Below are positions 34,960 to 47,238 of a stretch of DNA of 64,000 nt, in pieces (the first letter of the stretch is position 1; every line of letters begins with the position of its first letter). A program made the position numbers and the translations under genes. The DNA comes from Zea mays (taxonomy: Eukaryota > Streptophyta > Magnoliopsida > Poales > Poaceae): positions 47,848,095-47,912,094 of the forward strand of contig NC_050097.1 of assembly GCF_902167145.1 (NCBI RefSeq), written 5' to 3'. The notes beneath the pieces were generated by a model. That model searched no databases. It was given only the letters and a program-made list of their open reading frames with translations, and was not told where the DNA came from.

Positions 34960-35860
34960 TTGATTGTTAGAAGCTATACTTTTCACAAGTTCAGTAACTG
35001 AATCTGTCCAATTTTTGAACAGATTTCAGAGATTGCAATGGTTGCTTAAGTTAATGTTGAAATCAGTTATTGGTGGTCACAAGAAAGTTGTAGATAACAT
35101 TATTATCTTACTTATGTTAAAATTTGACAGTCATACGTCTGATCGTTTAGAAGTTGTGCTTTTCACAAATTCAGTAACTGAATCTGCCCAAATTCTGTAC
35201 AGATTTCAGAAACTGCATTGTTTGCCTAATTTAATATTACAATCTGTTCATGGTCGTTATAAGAAAGTTGTATATGCTTTTCTTATCTTGCTTGTGTTAA
35301 AATTTCACAATCATAGGCCTGACAGTTTGGGAATTATGAATTTTACAAAATGGTTGTTGTGTTCTGTCCACTGACAGAACAGATTTCGAAAACTGAATTG
35401 TTTGATTCAGTTCAACATAGAATCACTTCTTGGTGATTATAAAATTCATGTAGTACTTTTGCTAAGCTTTTCAAAAAGTCTTGGTTCACTCTTTTTGGTG
35501 ATCTGAAGATTAAGTTATGGATGTTTAAAGTCTGAAGACTGAATCTGTCCAATTCTGGACATCAAAGCCTTATAGTGTCTTTTGTGCTTAGTTAAATATT
35601 GAATCACCTTGAGATGTTTATAAATGATATATAGACAATTTTATTACCTTTCCAGAAAGTCTAGGATCAATTTGTTGGATGTCTTAACCTGTAGTTGTGT
35701 ATTTTTGAAGTCGCAAGTCTGAATCTGTCCAAATCTGGATAGAGCTGTTGTGTTTACGCAATTTGGCCTTGCTAAGAGTCTAATCATGATGAGGTAAAAA
35801 TATCAAAGTTGTAGAACACTTTTAAACTTTCCAGAAAATCCTTATTTGAAGAGTTATGAT
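34960..35860 (+). repeat. Degenerate ~185-190-bp repeats in the E LTR
   Basis: The phrase GAATCTGTCCAATTTTTGAACAGAT and variants recur near 34998, 35180, 35365, 35540 and 35720. They are followed by AAGTTGTA..A(T/C)TT.T(C)TT. Each core is an imperfect inverted repeat (CTGTCC...GGACAG type). The same array is in the other LTR at about 42550-43440. No protein is implied. Confidence 0.65.
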
Positions 35861-38167
35861 TAAAACAAAAACCACTATGCTGCTGTCCTAAATATGTTAG
35901 AAGTGATTGATTGCTCTACTCTATTGTGTTTGACTTGAGTGATTGCTTGCGTGTTTTGGTTTTAAGTGAATATGAGTAACAATGATAGTAACTAATATAA
36001 TTGGGGTTATACATAAGTAAGTAGTACACGTCTTACTAAGTTAGTGAACTAAATTGGTTAAGGTCTAATAAGTAGCTTAGCTTAATCAACAGTTAGCGAG
36101 TGCAGTTATATATTAGGGAAACAAAATGAATAATGTCCTGTCTGTGGCTTTCTTCAAATACTACTAAGTAACCAACGTCATTAAAGTAGTACAAATTATA
36201 ATTATGAATAAACTATCTCCTCATGTGTGTTCTCTGGGGTGTATGTTTGCAGTAGAAGGTTGTGAATGATTGTAAAACCCGATTAAGCAACTATTCCTTT
36301 TTAACTAAGTCTGTCTATGTGTAAGTCATCGTAAATTTATGCGTACTTAACTAGTTTAATAATAAGTAACTAATGAATGATAAAAGTGAACGTGACGAAT
36401 GCTTGTACTTATGATGTCGTGTTTGCAATAGATAATTATAGGAAGTGTTTGTTGTTTTCCAGTGATGATTGACTACGTATGCCCGATGACGTGTAGATAA
36501 CTAAAACTAACGTGTGGTTGTCTATGGTGTCTTCCAATTTAAAGTTTAGTCGCCACTGTGTCTTTGTATATCTTGTGCTACTGTTGTACTACTTTTATTA
36601 TATTCATACATATGCATCTTGCATCTCATTTAGGACCGAGTATCGTGCAAGTGATGTGGTGCCAACCACAAGATGAAGTTGGTGGACAACCTGAAGAGTG
36701 ATGAACTTAACCAGTAGATGCTCGCCAAGCGGGTGTCATCCAGCAAAAACTATCTAAGTGTTAAATTAAAGGCAAGCCCCGGTTTTATGCATAACCGTTT
36801 ATATATGCTATTTTACTACACTTAATGTTTGTAGGTTTGTACCGTGCACTTAAGTGTAGGAGTTGCCTGAAACCCTAGTTGCATGAACTCAGGATTCCTT
36901 TTGAGATGGATACTAGTATGCTAGGTCGAGTAGCTGCTATGCTAAATCAGGATCTCGGTAGAAGACGAGTGATTTTTCTAGCACTCGCGCGAGGTCAGGA
37001 ATTGGTTGTATCCATTTTTGATAACAGAATGGTGATGGTCTGTGGACACGGATCTATGGGGATGCGTTGTCTATGAGACAAAATTGGAATAAGGATTAAC
37101 GTGCGGATACCTGTGTCAAGCGTTTGAATGTACTAAACACATGTCGGGAAAAATGGTAACCGGTAAACCTAGTACCTGAGTGAAGCCGGGCGCGGACTTT
37201 ATCCCTCACGCGACCTGAGACTGGGTCTCCCATTCTAGATATGGTGGGTACAAGTGCGGCCACTGCACGGCGGCGGCCGGGGTCAGTGGAGCATTGTATG
37301 CCAAGGCGGTGAGGCCTGGACGCGAACGGGGAATCGATGGGGATGGTGGACGTGTGTGGGGACGGAGTGCCCTTACATGTCGTGTGTTTAGGTTTACCTT
37401 GCAAGGTTAAAACTCGATTCGAATCGTCTGCTTCTCGCAGCTAATGAGACTGCTTGATCCATTGTACTGCATTGAGTAATAAGTGGAAATGAGATACTGA
37501 CAAAGGATATTGATTGCACTAAATGATTGTTACCATGTATGCTTAGAAAGGAGCAAACCTAGCTTAATTAAATATGTTAGAACTGGAAAAGCTAAAACTT
37601 GTTTTTAGACTCAGCTAGTGCTTTTGGCAAACCAAACCCCTCAGCCAAACAGCTGCATGTCTAGAGGTAGAGGAGTAGACTCCTCACACCGGGTAAGTCT
37701 AGCTGAGTATTAGTATACTCAGCCTTGCTTGTGGCATAATTTTTGCAGGTACCTCCTTGATTTGGTTGATGGTGTGACTTGGCCTCCCTCCCTGCCACCG
37801 GGATAGACGGTCGAGTGGGTTGTTGCTTCCGCAAGAGAGGACTAGGTGGAGTAGCGTGGCCAGGCTTCGCCATGTTACCCGGTTTTCTCCGTTAGTTATT
37901 TCCGCTGCATTAAAACTTATGGTTATTATTTCTGAAACTCCGATAATGTAATCGCTAATGATACTTTCTTAATTTATGGTATTATGCTTTATTGTATTTC
38001 TCTGTGCCTCACCTTCGAGTGAGCTAGTGGTATTCGATCCTGGATAAGTGGCTTTATCGGACTAGATCCGAGGGACTGACGAGTTATTCCGATTTAAGTG
38101 TGTTGCCGCCTCTAAGAGTGCGACTTGGGCACTTAAACTGGAATAATTTGGGCGGTTCCGCCACAGC

Positions 38168-38179
38168 TGGTATCGGAGC
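38168..38179 (+). other. Primer-binding site of element E
   Basis: TGGTATCGGAGC lies two bases after the LTR end (GCCACA, 38165). It is complementary to the initiator methionine tRNA 3' end and sets the plus-strand orientation. Confidence 0.9.
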
Positions 38180-39820
38180 GAATACCGGTACAGAGAAGTC
38201 AATAAGTCATGATTTCCAACCTTTTCTAAAGTAAAACTTGCTTAGAAACCAAAGTTGGATAGATATCAAGACGATAAGGTTAGACCTAGGACGTGAAGCC
38301 TTAGGAAATAGATGGGTAGCTAGGTGGCTATTTATATAGGCCGTAAAGGCTACTGTTGCTAATATTAGGATGCGGTAGAAGCATCCGAAAAAAAACTAGT
38401 TAGGTCTGAGAAGACGCCTAGAATGAGCATGCATCATGATTGTCGCATTGTTGTCTCTTGTGCATCAACATGCTTCTCTCACCTTTATTCCAATAATAAT
38501 AACTTGTGAATAATGTGATGTACTGCTATGAACTGCAAAAAAAATGTCTTATCATGCGTGTCATGATAGTCTTGACTAGGTTGTGTTATGTGTTTCTCTT
38601 GTCTTGCTATCTAGGTGGTATTGTAATTGTTCAACCCTTTTTACAAAAAAAGTTGTTGTTCTGCTCATGAAAAGACCCCCCCTCCAAACAACCTTGAGTT
38701 TAGTAAGTGAAACCTCTTTAAAAAAAATTTCATGCTTGTGTTGGTGTTTTCTAGCCCTTATGTGTTGCACTATTGGTAATACACCTGCACAGCTTGTAGA
38801 CCCCCATAGCTTGACCGGTAGACCAACCCAAGCTTCCTTGTGCACTTGTTTATGTAAAAAAAAGTTTATTGTCTATTCGCGCAAACCATGTCTAGCCTCA
38901 GATTCTTTTTGGAAACCTTGTCCAAAATCCTCTTTAAATTCTCCTCTGCTCAGCATAGAAGCCATCTGGGTTGATGACCTCTCCTTTCACCTGGATCTGG
39001 TAATCTTTTCCTAGCGAATCATGTGCGACTTTATCATCCGAATCTCTAGATCCCTTAATGATTCTGCCATGTTATCTGGTTATCTGCTATAACCTGTTCT
39101 CATGTATCAAATGTGGATCAGTCTAATATCTCATTATGATCGTTCTCATACTCTTCTCTGAGGATCATGACACTTGTGTTATCAACTTATCTCTAAACGA
39201 CATATCCATGTGGATTGATGGATGTTGTTGTTATCTTTGGATCTCTCATGTCTCTAAAAGCCTATCAATCTCGATCTCATGGTTGGTTTCTCCTCCTATC
39301 GAATATCGTATCAATCTTTGGCTGATAATCCCCGTGTTGATCAAAAAATAGTTCTCTGAGTTGAAGAAAATTCTCATGTGATGCTCTTTTGCCAACAATC
39401 TTTGCTTCAACTCCGGCCACATTCTTATTTTCTGAGCCATACTCTCATGGGCTCCATCTATTTATGTCACATGGATTTATCGTTGGTTGCGTTGGTAATG
39501 GTATTATGACTAACGACTGATGGTGCTGCGACGAAACCGGGAGCCTACTATGGTGTACACATGGTTGAGCTGCTCGGCACGCGCTGGTATCGCGGTTAAT
39601 AGTTGTGATCCATTGCGAAACTATACTGATGTGCTATCTTTTGTGGACATTCTCTCAAAGTGATCGCTGCATTTTGTCTCAATATGTCGCGATATTCTGT
39701 CTGAATATATCTTCCGTATCTCGTAAGATACCCTCTCATAAAACTGCATCTATCTTCAGCCCGAGAGTTACATGCTTCTCCACCCTTAAGAGTCTTGTTC
39801 GAATCTCGGGACGAGATTCT

Positions 39821-39836
39821 TTTAAGGGGGGAAGGC
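39821..39836 (+). other. Polypurine tract of element E
   Basis: TTTAAGGGGGGAAGGC lies directly before the 3' LTR start TGTGACACCCC at 39837. Confidence 0.85.
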
Positions 39837-42800
39837 TGTGACACCCCAGGTCTCTATTTCGCGTTATGTCGGGAGATTTATCGTAATCTCGGATGCTCAG
39901 TGAACATTTCTATCTCTTTATCACATCTATCTCCATTCATCAAGTTACTCATGAATGTTTCACCAAATTTGGAATTATTCGATCTCAAGAACAGCCAAAT
40001 TTGGAGCCTGTTAAAACTTTTATTTCTTGAAACGAATACAAATTCGAAAGTCAATCTTGTCTCGCGACTCCCGTCCATACTCATTTATTCGGACTCTCGA
40101 TAGTTGTGATGTTATCCGATCTATGTCCGAATCCGCTTTCTCGATAGTCGGTCTATGTCCAAATACATAATCTGAATCCGTATTCTCCAGCGGAATCTCT
40201 GTAGTGTCAACCTCTAATTATTTCTTATGCAAATCAGCTTGTTATCTCTATATCATCATTCATATCTATCTATCAAGTGTATTCTAAAGATTTCTTAAAG
40301 TTTGAACCAATATTCGTGTGAAGTTATAAATCCTACGCTTGCCTGAGACTGCTCGATTAAGTACAAGAAAATTTATAACTTCAACCAAGTCATGCAAACT
40401 TTCCCAAAACACTCTATATAAACTCTACAACAAAAGATATTAAGGTTTCATGTAGAGAAAATGCCAAGAAAATGTCGAGAAAATACTTCGATTGCTTTAA
40501 AAATATAAATTAAAGCTTTATAACTATACTACTTTGACCAAAGTGAAACTTTAATTTATATTCGAGATATGAGGTTTGACCTTCAATAAAAGTTGGAGAA
40601 CAGGTGTTATACAACAAATATTATATTTAAACGAAGTCTTGATTCAATCTCTAAGTATCTCAAACAGTGCCATCAAGACAGAATAAAAATCTGATTTCAG
40701 AATTCGAATTCTTCTAAGTCTGAAATCAGCATCGTTCGGGTCGACGTCTCGCGTTCCCAAATTTTTGTTGAACAACTCAAGTTTCACCAAATATAAAAGT
40801 TGTTAATAACTAATAGGGGGACAATATATTAAAAGATCGCATTCATCCGATTCCGTTTGACATGCTTTGACATTCAGTTTTCACAAGTTTCCACTGTTTT
40901 CTAACCCACTGACAAACCAATTTTTGTGGGTCTATAACTCTCTAACCAGTGCCCGAATCACCTCAAGTCCTTTACAATAATTGTAGAGTATAGATCAAGG
41001 AAGATATTTTGTGCAGCAACCAAGATCCGATTCCAAGCAAAAAATGCCAAAACACGTCGTCCAAGGTCGTCACTGCAGCACCTGCCACCTGTTGGTGCAG
41101 TCTGACATGTCCAGAGCTTGACCCTATAAATGGCAGCCCCTGCCCTCCCCCTTCTCTTCCCCCACGCCATCTCTCCTCCTCTGCTCGGGCTCTCCTTGGT
41201 GCGCTGCTGTGGAGCCATCCCTCTCTTCTCTTCTCCCATGGCAGCAGCGAGGATCCCTTCCCATGGCCATGGAGCCCTCAAACCTGCAGCAAACACACCT
41301 CACGTTCAGGAATTCCAAGGAAGAAGAAGACTACCCTGTCCATGACGTGTGGGCCCAAGGCCAAGGGTAATGTTGCTTCAAAATCCAGATTTCGTATTAT
41401 CTTCTAAAATTCATATCTTGAGTTTGGTAGTTCCAAAAATCACGAAACTTGTTTTGTTGCCTTCCTTATGAAATTCTCTGTCTATTAGATCTATAGGTTG
41501 GTATGTTTTAGTGGAAAAATTGTTCTGTAGAAATTCATATTTAAAAACTGGTTTAGAGAATAAACGAGCTTGCTTCTCTCCATAATTTTATTTATAAAAA
41601 TCCAAAAATGATGAAACCTATTTTGTTAGTCAGATGTTGTCATACTCCATCTAGGAAAAATATAAAACTTATATGTTGTTCACTGTTTTCTTGGTGTGTT
41701 AATTAAAACATGTTAAATAGGAAAAAGATGATTATTTTGATTGTTATTTTTGGATCTGTAGCTCCAGTGCTTCAAATGGATTGAAATTTTTACAGTAGAC
41801 CCTCTGTGTGATGCTTAGTGACTGGTAAAAATTTCATGAATTGTGGTGCATGTATGGTTAAGTTAGTGATTTAGCTTGTTTAATGCACCTTGAGTAGTTT
41901 TAAATGGTTTATAAATAATATATGGATGTAAAAATGGAAAATGATGTTCCACTGTCCTTGTATGATATTATAGTAGCATAAAGAAACTTAATATGGTCAT
42001 GCATCCACAGAAAATAATTAATTTTAGAATTAACTTGCTCTCACAAGCTTTATTGCATTAACAATTTGTTATTTTTGTATTAAATAAAATATAAAATCTG
42101 GGCATGTGAAATTTATACATTGGTCATGAATTGTTATTACCTATGCCTCATAAAAATTCCAGCTCCAAATTAGATAGTTTCATATGGTGCTAAAATGACA
42201 CCCATTTTATAATTATAAGAACAATTAGTGAAAAATTAGAAGTAAACAAGGGCATGCATGTTTCTTGAAATACTTAAGTGCCTTGATATAAATTGAAACT
42301 TTACAACTAGGTCATAATGATTTGAATTTAAGAAATTGGTGATAGTATCTCTCTATGAGTTTGTTTGGTGATTTAGTTAAGTGCTCTTGTGCTAGCAAAC
42401 TGAAATTTGTGGGTGTACAGTTTTGGTTGTGTGAGTAATCTAGTAAAGTAAAGTGTGTTTTCTGTAGATATGTGCTATATAAAAGTTATAGTTTACTTGT
42501 GTATGTAGCTTGTCCTAAAAATGCATGAGCTAAGAATTGATTGTTAGAAGCTATACTTTTCACAAGTTCAGTAACTGAATCTGTCCAATTTTTGAACAGA
42601 TTTCAGAGATTGCAATGGTTGCTTAAGTTAATGTTGAAATCAGTTATTGGTGGTCACAAGAAAGTTGTAGATAACATTATTATCTTACTTGTGTTAAAAT
42701 TTGACAGTCATACGTCTGATCGTTTAGAAGTTGTGCTTTTCACAAATTCAGTAACTGAATCTGCCCAAATTCTGCACAGATTTCAGAAACTGCATTGTTT

Positions 42801-45741
42801 GCCTAATTTAATATTACAATCTGTTCATGGTCGTTATAAGAAAGTTGTATATGCTTTTCTTATCTTGCTTGTGTTAAAATTTCACAATCATAGGCCTGAC
42901 AGTTTGGGAATTATGAATTTTAAAAATGGTTGTTGTGTTCTGTCCACTGACAGAACAGATTTCGAAAACTGAATTGTTTGATTCAGTTCAACATAGAAGC
43001 ACTTCTTGGTGATTATAAAATTCATATAGTACTTTTGCTAAGCTTTTCAAAAAGTCTTGGATCACTCTTTTTGGTGATCTGAAGATTAAGTTATGGATGT
43101 TTCAAGTCTGAAGACTGAATCTGTCCAATTCTGGACAGCAAAGCCTTCTAGTGTCTTTTGTCCTTAGTTAAATATTGAATCACCTTGAGATGTTTATAAA
43201 TGATATATAGACAATTTTATTACCTTTCCAGAAAGTCTAGGATCAATTTGTTGGATGTCTTAACCTGTAGTTGTGTATTTTTGAAGTCACAAGTCTGAAT
43301 CTGTCCAAATCTGGATAGAGTTGTTGTGTTTACGCAATTCGGCCTTGCTAAGAGTCTAATCATGCTGAGGTAAAAATGTCAAAGTTGTAGAACACTTTTA
43401 AACTTTCCAGAAAATCCTTATTTGAAGAGTTATGATTAAAACAAAAACCACTATGCTGCTGTCCTAAATATGTTAGAAGTGATTGATTGCTCTACTCTAT
43501 TGTGTTTGACTTGAGTGATTGCTTGCGTGTTTTGGTTTTAAGTGAATATGAGTAACAATGATAGTAACTAATATAATTGGGGTTATACATAAGTAAGTAG
43601 TACACGTCTTACTAAGTTAGTGAACTAAATTGGTTAAGGTCTAATAAGTAGCTTAGCTTAATCAACAGTTAGCGAGTGCAGTTATATATTAGGGAAACAA
43701 AATGAATAATGTCCTGTCTGTGGCTTTCTGCAAATACTACTAAGTAACCAACGTCATTAAAGTAGTACAAATTATAATTATGAATAAACTATCTCCTCAT
43801 GTGTGTTCTCTGGGGTGTATGTTTGCAGTAGAAGGTTGTGAATGATTGTAAAACCCGATTAAGCAACTATTCCTTTTTAACTAAGTCTGTCTATGTGTAA
43901 GTCATCGTAAATTTATGCATACTTAACTAGTTTAATAATAAGTAACTTATGAATGATAAAAGTGAACGTGACGAATGCTTGTACTTATGATGTCGTGTTT
44001 GCAATAGATAATTATAGGAAGTGTTTGTTGTTTTCCAGTGATGATTGACTACGTATGCCCGATGACGTGTAGATAACTAAAACTAACGTGTGGTTGTCTA
44101 TGGTGTCTTCCAATTTAATGTTTAGTCGCCACTGTGTCTTTGTATATCTTGTGCTACTGTTGTGCTACTTTTATTATATTCATACATATGCATCTTGCAT
44201 CTCATTTAGGACCGAGAATCGTGCAAGTGATGTGGTGCCAACCACAAGATGAAGTTGGTGGACAACCTGAAGAGTGATGAACTTAACCAGTAGATGCTCA
44301 CCAAGCGGGTGTCATCCAGCAAACACTATCTAAGAGTTAAATTAAAGGCAAGCCCCGGTTTTATGCATAACCGTTTATATATGCTATTTTACTACACTTA
44401 ATGTTTGTAGGTTTGTACCATGCACTTAAGTGTAGGAGTTGCCTGAAACCCTAGTTGCATGAACTCAGGATTCCTTTTGAGATGGATACTAGTATGCTAG
44501 GTCGAGTAGCTGCTATGCTAAATCAGGATCTCGGTAGAAGTCGAGTGATTTTTCTAGCACTCGCGCGAGGTCAGGAATTGGTTGTATCCATTTTTGATAA
44601 CATAATGGTGATGGTCTGTGGACACGGATCTATGGGGATGCGTTGTCTATGAGACAAAATTGGAATAAGGATTAACGTGCGGATACCTGTGTCAAGCGTT
44701 TGAATGTACTAAACACATGTCGGGAAAAATGGTAACCGGTAAACCTAGTACCTGAGTGAAGCCGGGCGCGGACTTTATCCCTCACGCGACCTGAGACTGG
44801 GTCTCCCATTCTAGATATGGTGGGTACAAGTGCGGCCACTGCACGGCGGCGGCCGGGGTCAGTGGAGCATTGTATGCCAAGGCGGTGAGGCCTGGACGCG
44901 AACGGGGAATCGATGGGGACGGTTGACGTGTGTGGGGACGGAGTGCCCTTACATGTCGTGTGTTTAGGTTTACCTTGCAAGGTTAAAACTCAATTCGAAT
45001 CGTCTGCTTCTCGCAGCTAATGAGACTGCTTGATCCATTGTACTGCATTGAGTAATAAGTGGAAATGAGATACTGACAAAGGATATTGATTGCACTAAAT
45101 GATTGTTACCATGTATGCTTAGAAAGGAGCAAACCTAGCTTAATTAAATATGTTAGAACTGGAAAAGCTAAAACTTGTTTTTAGACTCAGCTAGTGCTTT
45201 TGGCAAACCAAACCCCTCAGCCAAACAGCTGCATGTCTAGAGGTAGAGGAGTAGACTCCTCACACCGGGTAAGTCTAGCTGAGTATTAGTATACTCAGCC
45301 TTGCTTGTGGCATAATTTTTGCAGGTACCTCCTTGATTTGGTTGATGGTGTGACTTGGCCTCCCTCCCTGCCACCGGGATAGACGGTCGAGTGGGTTGTT
45401 GCTTCCGCAAGAGAGGACTAGGTGGAGTAGCGTGGCCAGGCTTCGCCATGTTACCCGGTTTTCTCCGTTAGTTATTTCCGCTGCATTAAAACTTATGGTT
45501 ATTATTTCTGAAACTCCGATAATGTAATCGCTAATGATACTTTCTTAATTTATGGTATTATGCTTTATTGTATTTCTCTGTGCCTCACCTTCGAGTGAGC
45601 TAGTGGTATTCGATCCTGGATAAGTGGCTTTATCGGACTAGATCCGAGGGACTGACGAGTTATTCTGATTTAAGTGTGTTGCCGCCTCTAAGAGTGCGAC
45701 TTGGGCACTTAAACTGGAATAATTTGGGCGGTTCCGCCACA
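39837..45741 (+). repeat. 3' LTR of element E (5905 bp, uninterrupted)
   Basis: This runs from TGTGACACCCCAGG to GGTTCCGCCACA and contains the empty Helitron site at 42224/42225. It carries the TATA box at 41125-41131, the ~190-bp repeats at about 42550-43440 and the TSD TCGGG immediately after it. Short frames within it (for example 44455-44652) recur in the left LTR at the matching place and are not genes. Confidence 0.93.
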
Positions 45742-45746
45742 TCGGG

Positions 45747-47034
45747 ACTATTCAGAAAAAGATCGACGGCTACGCCGTGTCTTCCCCTCCCGGTCGAACT
45801 CCGGCGACCAACAGAGATGCCGAGGCAGCGACAACATGGCCGGAAGACTCGCATCGCCCCACGTTGCATGGCCACGACTTCGTTGATCGCTAAATGAAAT
45901 TGAAATGATGGCGGATCTGGGAATGGGAGTTCTTACAGTGATCACGCAGTGCCTTTCCCTGCCCACGGCGCACCCCGTATTTGCGGCCACGACGTCAAAT
46001 TGGCGGCGCCCAGGTCGCACTCCCTCCTAGCCACCACCTTCAACATGATCCTAGAGCTTGGACAGATTCTCCCGATCGCGCATAGGGCACCAATTAGTGC
46101 AGTGCACGCCGGACGACAGTGGAGGCTTCCGGCGGCTCCATGTTCTCTCTCTCGGTGGTGAATATCCCAATTTGAGGTGCTGGTGCGCGTGGTCGAGGGG
46201 GTGCCGTCCCTTTTATCGGCAAAGATGGCACACATCTAAGTTAGCTGGAGATCCCGAGCGTAGGGGAGGGGTTGGAGGGGTCGACACGCAAAGATGTCGG
46301 GGCTTCTGTTGGGATGGGTCTGGCGTGCGGGGTCCACGGGCAGTGAGACGCAAGAGTTCGCGCACGGGAGTCGGCTGACGAGCGTGCCTTCCGAGTCAGT
46401 GCCAAAAAACACAGGCAGACTCGGACGCGCGCGCGAGCGTGCAAAGTCCGACTTGAAGATGGGTCCCGCGCCGCAGTGTCACGCGGAGGCTGGCGGAGCT
46501 GGCCCACACGGCAAAGGCATCCACTGCGCACGGGGGTCCAAACGGGGAGGCAACGAGGCGAGTTGGGCCGGTCAGATCTAATTGGGCCCATGCGGCTTTT
46601 TCCTTTTTTCTCCTTTTTCTTTTCTGTTTCCTTTTCTTTTTAATTTTAGATTTCAAAGTTGAATTCAATTTTTGTTGAGTTTCACACTTAGATTATATGC
46701 ACAATTAAAAATACTAGTATGAAAAGGTATATTTATTTATATATATATATATATATATTTTTCTTTATAGTGTGTATTATTTCCCTTCTCTTTTCTATGT
46801 CATTTTCAATCCCTAGATTACAAATTGGGTTAAACCCTAATTTCAGCATTAGTATCTCATTATTAGTATAATTAAATGCACAATCAAAATCTCCAACATG
46901 ATGCATAGATTATTTATGTATCTCTAGTTAATTTAGGCACTTTTAGGTATGATTATTAATATTTCTCATGAATAAAGGACAATACACATAAGGAGATAAA
47001 TTCTTCTATTATTATCCACAAGTTGGGTATTACA
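45747..47034 (+). repeat. Solo LTR, right piece
   Basis: A GC-rich first part (45747-46590) and an AT-rich end include a (TA)n run at about 46738-46758. It ends GGGTATTACA before the CCGCA duplication. Overlapping open frames in the GC-rich part show no domain and I do not call them. Confidence 0.8.
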
Positions 47035-47238
47035 CCGCATGGCGGACAATCCTGTTGAACACAGCCGCACAAAGCACATAGACATTCGGTATCACTTCCT
47101 GAGAGATCACCAACAACGGGGAGATATCGAAATTATATTGCTTATGTTAGCACCCACAACCAGTTAGCTGATATCTTCACCAAGCCCCTAAATGAAAAGA
47201 CTTTTAGCAAGCTTAGGAATGAACTAAAAATTTCTTAG
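47035..47238 (+). pseudogene. pol: C-terminal end of element A pol (right piece), frameshifted
   Basis: After the CCGCA duplication the frame reads [20 protein letters not shown] then FLRDHQQRGDIE, the end of a copia RNase H. A small indel near 47135 shifts the frame: the expected valine-serine-threonine and LADIFTKPL segments are still present but out of phase (47145-47200). The remainder ends with a KTFSKLRNELK-like stretch before 47240, matching the C-terminus of the Opie-like pol. The piece is inactive. Confidence 0.9.

Larger units (their letters stand above)
22725..38165 (+). repeat. 5' LTR of element E (5882 bp, interrupted by a Helitron)
   Basis: LTR sequence covers 22725-25088 and 34648-38165, collinear with 39837-45741. 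Relative to the right LTR it lacks ~21 bp near 23833 and a 3-bp unit near 24050, and has scattered substitutions. Apart from the promoter there is no gene. The part after the Helitron holds the ~190-bp repeats described separately and a GC-richer U5 end. Confidence 0.9.
38166..39836 (+). other. Internal region of element E, 1671 bp, non-coding
   Basis: Only short unrelated frames are present, with no capsid, zinc knuckle, protease, RT or integrase motif. The last ~60 bases, CGAATCTCGGGACGAGATTC followed by the purine tract, are the relic of the pol 3' end of a Del/Tekay-type parent. The rest has no recognisable origin. Confidence 0.8.
22725..45741 (+). mobile_element. Element E: LARD-like Ty3/gypsy derivative with ~5.9 kb LTRs
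   Basis: The ends are TGTGACACCCC..GGTTCCGCCACA, flanked by the 5-bp TSD TCGGG (22720-22724 and 45742-45746). Subtracting the Helitron, the element is 13,458 bp: LTRs of 5,882 and 5,905 bp around an internal region of only 1,671 bp. The primer site is of initiator-Met type. The 3' end before the polypurine tract reads ACGAGATTCTTTTAAGGGGG, a signature of the pol-LTR border in plant Del/Tekay-type gypsy elements. It encodes none of the retrotransposon enzymes, so it must have been mobilised in trans. By eye LTR divergence is near 1%. Confidence 0.9.
11704..47034 (+). mobile_element. Solo LTR (~3.3 kb, Tekay/Prem1-like gypsy), itself split by two insertions
   Basis: The outer limits are TGTCACACCCGGG at 11704 and ..GGGTATTACA ending at 47034, flanked by the 5-bp duplication CCGCA (11699-11703 and 47035-47039). 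Removing the Opie-like element and element E with their duplications leaves 3,307 bp (11704-12425, 21428-22724, 45747-47034). There is one LTR start and one LTR end, no primer site, no polypurine tract and no coding domain. That is the product expected from recombination between the two LTRs of a once complete element. Length and the TGTCACACCC start fit maize Tekay/Prem1-type LTRs; the family name is from memory. Confidence 0.8.

Noticed and set aside
34964..35374. 136-aa frame (and 143 aa at 42541-42972) with two similar halves
   Set aside because: It arises from two ~180-bp LTR repeats in phase by chance; starts at a non-ATG codon and the third unit is out of frame.
46241..46668. Several 90-116 aa frames in the GC-rich right piece of the solo LTR
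   Set aside because: Overlapping on both strands, no domain, and the region is continuous LTR sequence.
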